A stretch of 64,000 nt of DNA from Oceanospirillaceae bacterium (GTDB lineage Bacteria > Pseudomonadota > Gammaproteobacteria > Pseudomonadales > Oceanobacteraceae), in NCBI GenBank assembly GCA_024234265.1, contig JACKOM010000007.1:62001-126000 (forward strand). The letters are read 5' to 3'. Both the position numbers and the translations under genes were made by a program. Every line of letters begins with the position of its first letter. Within the stretch, counting starts at the first letter, position 1. The notes beneath the pieces were generated by a model. The model made no database searches and had not been told where the DNA came from. It saw only the letters and a list, made by a program, of their open reading frames with translations. Of this stretch, positions 1 through 9,354 are shown in pieces.

Positions 1-1446
<1,446 letters not shown>

Positions 1447-1471
1447 GCTGCTGCCCAGTTTCTGAAGCCAC

Positions 1472-1501
1472 AAAAAAAGCGCCTTTCGGGGCGCTTTTTT
1501 G
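1472..1501 (+). terminator. Rho-independent terminator of gyrB
   Basis: A-run, stem AAGCGCC / GGGCGCTT around a TTTC loop, then six or more T. It starts 26 bases after the gyrB stop. Confidence 0.9.
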
Positions 1502-1502
1502 T

Positions 1503-1934
1503 TTGTGCAGATTTATCTCAGCGTTAACTCAGAACACCTAATGCGAACTTGCTGCGCCGGTTTTTTAAAGCGACTAGCCCGTAGCTGGCATGGATGCCAG
1601 CAAAGCGCCGGTGAAGCAGGGCATGGATGCCCCATGGCGCGTGGGCGTAATGGCGCGCAGAAAAAACCGGGAACAAGCAGCAGTGTGAGCGAAGGAAGGG
1701 TCTGGGAAGTCCCTTCCCAGAAAGAGAAAAACCGGTTTAATTGCGCATGCTGGATTACAAAGGTTCTTTCTTGGGGGGTTTATCCCCGTTCCGGGCATAG
1801 ACCCTCAGCGTTCATTGTGTGCTCATCACAAGGGGTGGTTACACCTCTCAATCTAAACAAACAGGGCCTCAAACGAGGCCCTGTGTTGTGTTCTAAATTC
1901 TTTCTTTTAGACGTGTTTTTAAATCAGCGGGTTG
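1503..1934. other. 432-bp gene-free gap rich in stem-loops
   Basis: No convincing gene. It holds two perfect palindromes sharing the core GCATGGATGC: CTGGCAT-GG-ATGCCAG at 1585-1600 and GGGCAT-GG-ATGCCC at 1619-1632, the second enclosed by GCGCC/GGCGC. A third perfect hairpin, TCTGGGAAG-TCC-CTTCCCAGA, is at 1701-1721. ATGGCGCG occurs twice nearby. The one long reading frame across it starts inside the gyrB terminator, is Cys/Trp/Arg rich without domain character, and is rejected. The region could be a decayed repeat or a structured RNA. Confidence 0.5.
1861..1890 (-). terminator. Terminator-like hairpin downstream of gmhB
   Basis: Perfect 10-bp stem ACAGGGCCTC / GAGGCCCTGT with an AAAC loop. 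Read on the minus strand it is followed by TTTGTTT, so it most likely ends gmhB transcription. Confidence 0.65.
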
Positions 1935-2474
1935 TTAACTAACCAGACTATCCACAAAAGCACTTAAATCATCAAACACGGAACAGCCTTCCAGCCCTGC
2001 GCCTTTTTGCAGGGTTTTTTCACCCTTGCCGGTGCGTACCAACACGCCGTGGCAGCCGGCGGCCTGGCCCGCTTCTAAATCACGCAGGGAATCACCCACC
2101 ATATAACCACCCTGGGCGCTGACACCTAACAGGCGTTCGATTTGGTGTACTAAACCCGGCAGGGGTTTGCGGCAGTCGCAGGTATCGTCCGGGCCGTGGG
2201 GGCAATGAACTATGCAGGCAATTTTGCCGCCTTTGGCTTCCACCAGTTCATTGAGTTTGTCGTGCATCTGTTGCAGCACGGCTTCGTCGTAATAACCCCG
2301 TGCAATGCCGGATTGGTTGGTGGCCACGGCTACTGTGTAACCGGCTTTGCTTAAACGGGCGATGGCGTCGATGCTGCCCGGCAGGGGAATCCACTCTTCC
2401 AGGCTTTTGATATAGGCGTCGCTGTCTTCGTTAATGACACCGTCACGGTCGAGAATGATTAAAGGTTTTTGCAT
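1935..2474 (-). CDS. gmhB: D-glycero-beta-D-manno-heptose-1,7-bisphosphate 7-phosphatase
   Basis: HAD-family phosphatase of 179 residues that removes the 7-phosphate of heptose bisphosphate on the way to ADP-heptose, the inner-core LPS sugar. The catalytic pair is in DRDGVIN (Asp9 nucleophile, Asp11 acid/base); ATNQSG is HAD motif II (~51); CRKP carries the motif III Lys; GDSLRDLEAG is motif IV. The zinc loop that marks GmhB, CxxHGPDDTCDC after VHCP, is intact. Full length for the family. It follows glyS on the same strand across an 87-bp gap that contains a terminator, so it is probably expressed at least partly on its own. Next to glyQS as in many relatives. Confidence 0.93.
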   Translation of the reverse strand: MQKPLIILDRDGVINEDSDAYIKSLEEWIPLPGSIDAIARLSKAGYTVAVATNQSGIARGYYDEAVLQQMHDKLNELVEAKGGKIACIVHCPHGPDDTCDCRKPLPGLVHQIERLLGVSAQGGYMVGDSLRDLEAGQAAGCHGVLVRTGKGEKTLQKGAGLEGCSVFDDLSAFVDSLVS

Positions 2475-2511
2475 GATTTCCCCCTGTTAGACCCCCGTTA
2501 TTTGCACTCAT

Positions 2512-2549
2512 AAAAAAACCACCGGGCAGGTGCTGCACGGTGGTTTTAT
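2512..2549 (-). terminator. Rho-independent terminator after glyS
   Basis: Stem AAAACCACCG / CGGTGGTTTT with a 13-base loop. On the minus strand it ends in a run of seven T, 13 bases beyond the glyS stop and 37 bases before the gmhB start. Confidence 0.85.
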
Positions 2550-2561
2550 TGGCCCTACAAC

Positions 2562-4631
2562 TTATTTGGTCTGTAACAGGGAAATGTCAGCCACTTCCAG
2601 GAACAGGTCACGCAGTTGTTTTAACAGGGCCAGACGGTTGTTTTTCACCGCGGCATCGTCCGCCATTACCATCACCTTGTCGAAGAAGGTATCTACGGTT
2701 TCACGCAGATCGGCGAGGCGGGTTAAGGCTGCGTTGTAATCCGCGTTGGCAAACAGAGGTTTAACCTCAGCTTGTTTGGCGGCAACGGCGCTGGCCAGGG
2801 CTTTTTCAGCATCTTCCTGCAGCAGGGCTGCATTGACGCTGTCAGCCACCGGGCCTTCAACCTTAGCCAGGATGTTGGATACACGTTTGTTAGCCGCGGC
2901 CAGGGCCTGGGCAGCATCGAGTTTGGCGAAGCTGTTCACCGCCTGCACACGCTGGTTGATGTCCAGCGGGTTGCTGATGCCACGGGCACGCACCGCCTGG
3001 AATACTTCAGTCGGGATGTTTTCATCGCCGTACCAGGCGCTGAAACGATCCAGCATGTATTCCATTAACACGCTTTTGGTATTGGCAGCCGGAGTGGTTG
3101 GCCAGTTGTTGTCGATGGCCCAGTCGATCAGCTGGTTCAGATCGAGGTCGAGTTTTTTCTCCACCAGAATACGCAGCACACCTAAAGACGCACGGCGCAG
3201 GGCGTAGGGGTCTTTGGTACCGGTTGGAATCTGGCCGATACCAAACAGGCCCACCAGGGAGTCCAGACGGTCGGCAATCGCCAGGGCGATACCGGTTTGC
3301 GTGGCAGGCAGCTGATCACCGGCAAACGCAGGCATGTATTGTTCTTTCATGGCGGCGGCCACGTCGGCTTTTTCGCCATCGTTCTGCGCGTAGTAGAAGC
3401 CGGCCAGGCCTTGCATATCGTCAAACTCACCCACCATGTCGGTGACTAAGTCGGTTTTGCACAGCAGGGCGGCACGTTGTGCGTCGGCGCTGTTGCCACC
3501 AATGGCAGCCGCGATTTTGCTGGCCAGGGCCTGCAGACGTACGGATTTATCTTTCAGGGTGCCGAGTTTGTTCACCCACAGGATAGTGCCGAGTTTTTCC
3601 ACGCGGTCTTCGAGTTTGGTTTTACGGTCGGTATTCCAGAAGAAAGCCGCATCGGATAAACGCGGGCGGATAACCTTTTCGTTACCGGCGATTACCTGGG
3701 CAGGGTCTTTGGATTCGATGTTGCACACGGTAATGAAGCTTGGCAGCAGTTTGCCGCTGGCATCCACCACGTGGAAGTATTTCTGATGCTCTTTCATGGA
3801 GGAGATCAGGGCTTCCGGCGGTACAGTCAGGAAACGTTCTTCAAAACGGCCCGCCAGGGCAGTTGGCCATTCGTTGAGGGCGGTAACTTCATCGAGTAAG
3901 TCTTCACCAATCACAGCCTGACCACCGGCGTTTTTACCCAGTACTGTCACCTGTTCGGTGATACGGGCGCGGCGCTCGGCGAAATCGGCCATTACGTAGG
4001 CTTTACGCAGGGTTTCGAGGTACGCATCGGCGTTGGCGATGGTGACTTTTTCATTGTGGTGGAAACGGTGGCCTTTGGATTGATTACCGGCCTGCATACC
4101 CAGCACTGTGCCCGGTACTACGTCGTTACCAAACAGCATCACAACCCACTGCACTGGGCGTACGAATTCGTTGCGGCTGTTGCCCCAGCGCATACGTTTT
4201 GGAATCGGCAGTTTGGCGAGGGAAGCGTTTACCGCATCGGCTAATACGTCCACGGCATTTACGCCGGCCACGTTCTGCGCGAAATACAGACGCTCACCTT
4301 TAGCATCTGTGGTGCGGCCCACTTCGGCCATGGTGATGTTATTCGCCTTGGCAAAACCTTCGGCGGCTTTGCTGGGGTTGCCGTTGGCATCGAACGCTAC
4401 GTTAACGTAGGGGCCGAATTTTTCCATTTTGCTCTCTGCACCCTGTTCGGCAAGGCCGTTAATGCGCAGGGCAAGGCGGCGGGGTGCTGCGTACCAAACG
4501 CTGCCGGCAAAACTTAATTCTTTATCTTTCAGGAAACTTTCAATGCCTTCCTGGAAGGCTTCGGCCAGTTTTTTCAGGGCCTTAGGTGGTAACTCTTCGG
4601 TACCGATTTCTACCAGAAAATCCCGTTTCAT
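2562..4631 (-). CDS. glyS: Glycine--tRNA ligase beta subunit
   Basis: Beta chain (689 residues, normal length) of the bacterial alpha2beta2 glycyl-tRNA synthetase, which recognises and holds tRNA-Gly. It begins MKRDFLVEIGTEELPPKAL, the family's start signature, and has IPKRMRWG and PLDINQRVQAV near the C-terminal anticodon/DALR-type domain. The ATG overlaps the glyQ stop by one base (TAATG), so translation is coupled and the two chains are made together. Ends just before a terminator. Confidence 0.97.
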   Translation of the reverse strand: MKRDFLVEIGTEELPPKALKKLAEAFQEGIESFLKDKELSFAGSVWYAAPRRLALRINGLAEQGAESKMEKFGPYVNVAFDANGNPSKAAEGFAKANNITMAEVGRTTDAKGERLYFAQNVAGVNAVDVLADAVNASLAKLPIPKRMRWGNSRNEFVRPVQWVVMLFGNDVVPGTVLGMQAGNQSKGHRFHHNEKVTIANADAYLETLRKAYVMADFAERRARITEQVTVLGKNAGGQAVIGEDLLDEVTALNEWPTALAGRFEERFLTVPPEALISSMKEHQKYFHVVDASGKLLPSFITVCNIESKDPAQVIAGNEKVIRPRLSDAAFFWNTDRKTKLEDRVEKLGTILWVNKLGTLKDKSVRLQALASKIAAAIGGNSADAQRAALLCKTDLVTDMVGEFDDMQGLAGFYYAQNDGEKADVAAAMKEQYMPAFAGDQLPATQTGIALAIADRLDSLVGLFGIGQIPTGTKDPYALRRASLGVLRILVEKKLDLDLNQLIDWAIDNNWPTTPAANTKSVLMEYMLDRFSAWYGDENIPTEVFQAVRARGISNPLDINQRVQAVNSFAKLDAAQALAAANKRVSNILAKVEGPVADSVNAALLQEDAEKALASAVAAKQAEVKPLFANADYNAALTRLADLRETVDTFFDKVMVMADDAAVKNNRLALLKQLRDLFLEVADISLLQTK

Positions 4632-5584
4632 TATGCTTTCTCCACTGCACAGGCGGCCAATACTTCGTTGCGGATGGCCTCTTCAGCCAGGGGGAAACCC
4701 AGTGCCTTACGGGCGTTAAAATAGGCTTCGGCAACGGCACGCGCTAAGGTGCGCACACGCAGGATGTAACCCTGACGCTCGGTCACGGAAATTGCGTGGC
4801 GGGCATCTAACAGGTTGAAGGTATGGGAAGCTTTAAGTACCTGCTCGTAGGCGGGCAGGGCTAAACCGGCAGCGATTAACTTCTGGCAATCCTGCTCATA
4901 CACGCTGAATGCCTGGAACAGGAAATCCACGTTGGCGTGTTCAAAGTTGTAGGCGGACATTTCCACTTCGTTCTGGTGGAACACATCGCCGTAGGTCACT
5001 TTGCTGCCGTCCGGGCCGTAACACCACACCAGATCAAAAATGCTGTCCACACCCTGCAGGTACATGGCGATACGCTCAAGACCGTAGGTGATTTCGCCGG
5101 TAACCGGGTAACACTCAAGGCCACCGACCTGCTGGAAGTAGGTGAACTGGGTGACTTCCATACCGTTTAACCACACTTCCCAACCCAGACCCCAGGCACC
5201 CAACGTAGGGGATTCCCAGTTGTCTTCCACAAAACGGATATCGTGGATGGCAGGGTCAATGCCGATCAGTTTCAGGGAGTTGAGGTATTTATCCTGAATA
5301 TCCAGCGGGCTGGGTTTCATCGCCACCTGGAACTGGTAGTAGTGCTGCAGACGGTTAGGGTTTTCACCGTAACGGCCATCCTTCGGACGGCGGCAGGGCT
5401 GCACAAAAGCGGTGTTCCACTTTTCCGGGCCGATCGCACGCAGGAAAGTGGCGGTGTGGAATGTACCCGCACCCACTTCCATATCCAGTGGCTGATTAAT
5501 CACACAGCCCTGTTCGGACCAATAATTCTGCAGGGTCGCAATCAGACCCTGAAAAGTTTTGCTGTCGTTATTATTTGTAGACAC
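4631..5584 (-). CDS. glyQ: Glycine--tRNA ligase alpha subunit
   Basis: Alpha chain (317 residues), the class II catalytic subunit that makes glycyl-adenylate. Family signatures are present in order: FQGLIATLQNYWSEQGC (~12), PLDMEVGAGTFHTATFLRA (~38), FVQPCRRPKDGRYGENPNR (~60), RLQHYYQFQVAMKPSP and GLERIAMYLQGV. First gene of the glyQ-glyS operon. A good -10 lies about 40 bases upstream, and a fragment of a repeat element sits just above it. Confidence 0.97.
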   Translation of the reverse strand: MSTNNNDSKTFQGLIATLQNYWSEQGCVINQPLDMEVGAGTFHTATFLRAIGPEKWNTAFVQPCRRPKDGRYGENPNRLQHYYQFQVAMKPSPLDIQDKYLNSLKLIGIDPAIHDIRFVEDNWESPTLGAWGLGWEVWLNGMEVTQFTYFQQVGGLECYPVTGEITYGLERIAMYLQGVDSIFDLVWCYGPDGSKVTYGDVFHQNEVEMSAYNFEHANVDFLFQAFSVYEQDCQKLIAAGLALPAYEQVLKASHTFNLLDARHAISVTERQGYILRVRTLARAVAEAYFNARKALGFPLAEEAIRNEVLAACAVEKA

Positions 5585-5620
5585 GTTTGCGTACCAATGG
5601 CCAGCACAAGAAAGCCAAGG

Positions 5621-5626
5621 ATTATA
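5621..5626 (-). promoter_or_regulatory. Candidate -10 element of glyQS
   Basis: A perfect TATAAT on the minus strand 37 bases before the glyQ ATG. The matching -35 (17-bp spacing) would be TAGCCT, a weak match, and abuts the repeat fragment at 5650-5705. Confidence 0.4.
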
Positions 5627-5649
5627 CGGGCTGGGCGGGTATCAGGCTA

Positions 5650-5705
5650 GGGAACCTCTGAATAACTCTGCACAGTGTCGCGCATGTGCTGCCAGTTGAG
5701 GTTCC
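5650..5705 (+). repeat. Truncated/deleted copy of the MITE-like repeat
   Basis: Bases 5650-5700 match the left 51 bases of the complete copies at 9069 and 43207 (GGGAACCTCTGAATAACTC, then TGCACAG..GTGCTGCCAGTTGAG). The match stops abruptly, and the next bases GGTTCC recall the far right end GAGGTTCCC. This may be an internal-deletion derivative, or simply a truncated end. Like the 9069 copy it is preceded by TA. Confidence 0.7.
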
Positions 5706-5732
5706 ATGGGCAGAAAAACACCCAGAGTTGTA

Positions 5733-6380
5733 TCAGGGCAGGCAGAGTTGCAGGCAGCTACCGCCGCCTGGGGGATTACTCAGTTCAATATGGCCAATCT
5801 GCTCACCGCGGCTGTGTAATGCCATGACTTTATCGATCAGATACAGGCCCAGGCCGTGTTCTGTACCGCTGAGCTGGGCGATGTTTTTACCGATTAAATC
5901 CGCAGGAAACCCCGGGCCGTTATCCTGCACATTAATAATCAGGGCGCCATTATTTTCACGGGCGCTGATATGCACATTGCTGGCCCCGGCCTGGGCGGCA
6001 TTGACTATGGCGTTACGCAGAGCGAGGCAGAGTAATTGCTCGTCGTACCAGGCGCTGCTATCGGCATCCACAGCGTGGCTGATGGCGCAGCCAGGGTACT
6101 GGGCCTGTAATTCCGGCACCAGACCATCGAGGGAATCACTTAAATAGTTTTCAAAAATAGAAGCCCGGAAATCCTCCTGCTTCATTTTGATCACGGAAAG
6201 TAATTCGATGGTTTTATCTTTTAACAGGTTGGTTTGATTTTTCAGGCGCGCTAATTTGGCCTGAATAACCGGGGTGGCATCGCAGCTCAGCAGGTCATCT
6301 TCGATGCTCAGCACATTTTGCAGCTGATTTTTTAAATCATGTAATTCAGCGCTGAGCAGGGTATTTAAATCAAATGCCAT
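5733..6380 (-). CDS. Soluble histidine-kinase-like protein (HATPase_c)
   Basis: 215 residues without a membrane segment or recognisable sensory domain. N-terminal helices carry an H-box-like HDLKNQ (His14). The C-terminal GHKL ATPase fold has an N-box NAIVNAAQ (~123-130), G1 DNGPGF (153-158) and G2 GLGL (176-179). The family would phosphorylate a receiver domain. The gene lies 7 bases after the receiver-TPR gene on the same strand, so the two are probably partners; how the signal reaches this kinase is not visible. It could also be a phosphatase or an ATP-binding scaffold. Confidence 0.8.
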   Translation of the reverse strand: MAFDLNTLLSAELHDLKNQLQNVLSIEDDLLSCDATPVIQAKLARLKNQTNLLKDKTIELLSVIKMKQEDFRASIFENYLSDSLDGLVPELQAQYPGCAISHAVDADSSAWYDEQLLCLALRNAIVNAAQAGASNVHISARENNGALIINVQDNGPGFPADLIGKNIAQLSGTEHGLGLYLIDKVMALHSRGEQIGHIELSNPPGGGSCLQLCLP

Positions 6381-6387
6381 GTTTGCC

Positions 6388-8022
6388 TCACAACAGGCGC
6401 ACCAGACGCTGATAACTGTTTTTCAGCAGTACCCAGCGCTGATAACGTTCTTCGCTTTCGTGTAATACACCCAGACGTTCAAATAATTTTTTGCAGTCGT
6501 CGATTTGTTTTTTATCTACACCGCGGTTTTCCATGTAACTGATTTTCGCCTGAATGGCATTGAGTAATACCGACATGCCGGCTTCTTTGTAGGCTACCGC
6601 ATCGTCAAAATAACCGATCGCCTCACTCAGCTGGCCACGTTCATAGTGGTAAATGGCTTTATCGTTAAGCTCGGTGGTGTACTGGCGGATGGCCATTTCA
6701 CTGATTTCACTTTTCACGCGGTTTAATTCGCGTTCCTCGCTACGGCTTAAATCATCACGCTGCTGAATTTCACCCAGTAATTTAGTGGCTTTGGCGTGTT
6801 GCCCGGAATTGAGGAAAACCTCAGCCATGCCCAATAAATGGGTGACAGCAGGGTTTTGCATGCCGGCGAGTATTTTTTCGGCTTTATTGGCGCAATTTAA
6901 AGCATCGGCTTTTTTACCAATATTATTAAAGGTGGTGCTTTCAATCAGGGTGGCTTCAAACACATATTCGGGATTATCGCGGTAGGCGATTTTTGCTTCA
7001 TCCAACACTTTCAAAGCTTCGGTGCTGCCATCGCGGCTGTCACGGTTATTACGTTCGCTGAGTTTGTATTGCAGGGATTTGGCAAACGACAGGTAATTTT
7101 TCACCGATTTATAACAGGAATAACGCGCCAGACGGATAGCCGAGCGGAAGGCACTTTCTGCCACGGGGAAATCCTGATTGTGATAAGCGAGTTTGCCCAA
7201 TTCCATCTGGCGTAATACGGCTTTGGGGGAAACCTTTACCGCTTCTTCGAGATATTGCTGCGCGGCTTTGGGATTCTGATTTTTTATTTCAATGCGCGAA
7301 AGCGTGTCGTAACACTGCACATAACGCGGATGCACTTTGATGGTATGCAATAACTGGGCGGTGGCTTCATCACTGCGCTCAAGCTGTTGCAAGGCAACGG
7401 CACGCCCGAGCATAGCCCAGTTAATTTCCCGCTCGGCGAGAATGCTGTCATACAATTTCAGGGCTTCTTCATAGGCTTTTTGTTTAAGCAGCGCACGCCC
7501 GAGAATACGCAGAATTTTTAATTTAAGGCGCGAGCCATTGGCCAGGGCAATTTTGCATAAACGCACCACTTCGTTGGTGTCGTGGCGGTCCTGGGCTTCG
7601 TTAATATCTTTTAATTCTTCTTTGATGAGCAGCACCCGCTCGAGGCGTTTGCGCACCACATCAATGGTGAAGGGTTTGGTGATGTAATCATCCGGCTCGT
7701 ATTCCAAAGCGCCCATCACCATGTCCATGGCGTTTTCACCGGTGAGAATAATGTAGGTGGAGGTGGCTTTGAGGCGGTCAGTAAAACGGGCTTCTTCGAG
7801 AATTTGCTGGCCGTCTCGGCCCTTATCCAGGTTGTAGTCGGAAATAACGATATCGTAATCAATATTCAGAATGCGCTGGGTGGCTTCGTCACCATCACGG
7901 GCGACGTCCACTTCCGTGGCACCGAGAATGGTGAGCATTTTTTTCAGGGCACTGCGGGCCTCGACCAGATCATCGACCGCAAGTATCCGTTTGCCTGCCA
8001 GCATGGCGTCGAGAGATAACAT
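6388..8022 (-). CDS. Response regulator receiver domain fused to TPR repeats
   Basis: 544 residues. Residues ~12-130 are a CheY-like receiver with the acidic pair Asp17/Asp18, phospho-acceptor Asp62 (IVISDYNL), Thr94 and Lys116 (TKPF), all conserved. The rest, ~150-530, is helical with repeated TPR-like units (for example ALLKQKAYEEALKLYDSIL and YEEALK/GRA patterns). There is no DNA-binding or enzymatic output domain, so output is probably by protein-protein contact. First gene of a two-gene operon with the soluble kinase downstream. Alternative start at Met7. Similar receiver-TPR proteins occur in Pseudomonas and Vibrio, mostly uncharacterised. Confidence 0.88.
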   Translation of the reverse strand: MLSLDAMLAGKRILAVDDLVEARSALKKMLTILGATEVDVARDGDEATQRILNIDYDIVISDYNLDKGRDGQQILEEARFTDRLKATSTYIILTGENAMDMVMGALEYEPDDYITKPFTIDVVRKRLERVLLIKEELKDINEAQDRHDTNEVVRLCKIALANGSRLKLKILRILGRALLKQKAYEEALKLYDSILAEREINWAMLGRAVALQQLERSDEATAQLLHTIKVHPRYVQCYDTLSRIEIKNQNPKAAQQYLEEAVKVSPKAVLRQMELGKLAYHNQDFPVAESAFRSAIRLARYSCYKSVKNYLSFAKSLQYKLSERNNRDSRDGSTEALKVLDEAKIAYRDNPEYVFEATLIESTTFNNIGKKADALNCANKAEKILAGMQNPAVTHLLGMAEVFLNSGQHAKATKLLGEIQQRDDLSRSEERELNRVKSEISEMAIRQYTTELNDKAIYHYERGQLSEAIGYFDDAVAYKEAGMSVLLNAIQAKISYMENRGVDKKQIDDCKKLFERLGVLHESEERYQRWVLLKNSYQRLVRLL

Positions 8023-8147
8023 GAAAAACCCAGATCAGCGCGTTTGCTTACAGCATAGAACACATAGTCCGGATGCGTGGGCTTGGCAGTGATACGGGCG
8101 GGCACTAAAGTATGCGCCCTGCATGATGAGCGGTTGCGGAGTGTATT

Positions 8148-9041
8148 GTGGATTTCAAATCGTATCTGGCCATTGGCCTGATCAAGTTTCTCGGCCTGTT
8201 TACCCTGTCCGGCGCACGCCGTTTCGGGGATTTTATCGCCTGGTTATTGCGGGTGACTAAGAGTGGCATGTACCGGGTGACCCTGCGTAACCTTGAACTC
8301 TGTTTACCCCATCTGAATGCCCGTGAGCGTGAAAACCTGGCCCGCCAGTCCCTGCGTGAAACCGCCCGTTCTATCGCTGAAACCGGCATCGCCTGGGGTG
8401 GCACGGAAAAACAAATGGCACGTAATGCGGCGCGTATTACCCGGGTAGTGAATGAAGAATTATTTACGCAGGCCCTCGCCGCCAATACCGGCGTGATGCT
8501 GATTACCCTGCATTATGGCAACTGGGAGTGGCTCAACGCCTATTTGCCGCAGCGCTGTAAACTCACGGGTTTATACAAGATCGCCAAGATGCCGGTATTT
8601 GAACAATGGATGCTCGATACCCGCCAAAGGGGTGGGGTACGTATGGTGCATGGCACCCGTGAAGGGGTGGAAACCTTTATTCAGCATTACCTCGATGGGC
8701 GCACGGTTCTGTTTGCCCCTGACCAGGAGCCATCCCTTAAATCCGGCGTATTTGCGCCGTTTTTTGGCGTACAGGCCCTGACCCCCAAACTGCCCCATGA
8801 ACTGATTCAGCGAAACCCGGCGGGCAAGGTTTTGTTTATTTATATGAAACGGGTGGAAGCCGGTTTTGAACTGGTTTTCCGCAAAGCCCCCGAACTGATT
8901 TACAGCGCAGACCCACTGGAAAGTGCCACCGGCCTCAACCAGGGATTTGAGCAGTGCATTGCCGATGATCCGGCCCAGTACCAGTGGGATTACAAACGCT
9001 TTAAACGCCGCCCGGCGGGGGAAGTGAAGGTTTATAAATAG
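8148..9041 (+). CDS. Lysophospholipid / lipid A-type acyltransferase (LpxL/HtrB family)
   Basis: 297 residues, the family's usual size. An N-terminal hydrophobic anchor (YLAIGLIKFLGLFTL) is followed by the LPLAT catalytic HYGNWEW (HX4E type, ~125) and PDQEPSLKSGVFAPFFG (~194), as in LpxL/LpxM acyltransferases that add secondary acyl chains to lipid A at the inner membrane. GTG start chosen because GGAG lies 8 bases upstream and Asp-Phe-Lys-Ser follows directly. Alone on its strand. Which acyl transfer it performs cannot be told; ornithine-lipid or other acyltransferases are alternatives. Confidence 0.85.
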   Translation: MDFKSYLAIGLIKFLGLFTLSGARRFGDFIAWLLRVTKSGMYRVTLRNLELCLPHLNARERENLARQSLRETARSIAETGIAWGGTEKQMARNAARITRVVNEELFTQALAANTGVMLITLHYGNWEWLNAYLPQRCKLTGLYKIAKMPVFEQWMLDTRQRGGVRMVHGTREGVETFIQHYLDGRTVLFAPDQEPSLKSGVFAPFFGVQALTPKLPHELIQRNPAGKVLFIYMKRVEAGFELVFRKAPELIYSADPLESATGLNQGFEQCIADDPAQYQWDYKRFKRRPAGEVKVYK

Positions 9042-9044
9042 CGG

Positions 9045-9350
9045 TCAGCTTCCAGTGGCTAGTGATTAGGGAAACTCTGAATAACTCTGCACAGCGTCGC
9101 GCATGTGCTGCCAGTTGAGATTGGCAAGACGGCGATTGCAGGAAATGACGAGTCCTTTTCAAAATCGCCAACGCAGCCAGATCGACTGGCAGCCTGCGCC
9201 CTGCGGGGCTTTGCGAAACAAACCAGCTCGGTGTTGCAGTTTTTTGACGTAACCCGTTATGCCTGCAAATCTGCGCCTTGATCTGATTTATTTCGCAAAG
9301 CCGACGCGGGCACTGAGTTATTCAGAGGTTCCCTAGCTGCTGGAAGCTGA
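9045..9350. repeat. Ancestral stem-loop split by the MITE
   Basis: TCAGCTTCCAG (9045-9055) and CTGGAAGCTGA (9340-9350) are perfect inverted repeats on either side of the inserted element. Removing the element and one TA restores a compact hairpin with an inner GCTA/TAGC pair. It is probably the old shared terminator of the convergent acyltransferase and trkH genes. Confidence 0.7.
9069..9333. mobile_element. MITE-like non-autonomous element, copy A (265 bp)
   Basis: Ends are GGGAAACTCTGAATAACTC and the inverse of GGGAACCTCTGAATAACTC (18 of 19 match). It is flanked by TA on both sides (9067-9068, 9334-9335). No transposase; the interior encodes nothing convincing. A second copy of identical length and about 95% identity, in the same orientation, is at 43207-43471. 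Presumably mobilised in trans by an insertion sequence elsewhere with the same ends. Confidence 0.85.
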
Positions 9351-9354
9351 AATT

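Noticed and set aside
1499..1942. 147-codon plus-strand frame between gyrB and gmhB
   Set aside because: Starts inside the gyrB terminator, has no ribosome site or domain, spans three palindromes and overlaps the gmhB end.
9069..9333. Naming the MITE as a member of a specific IS family
   Set aside because: The ends look familiar, but the 2-bp flanks differ (TA and AA) and no transposase is in the window.
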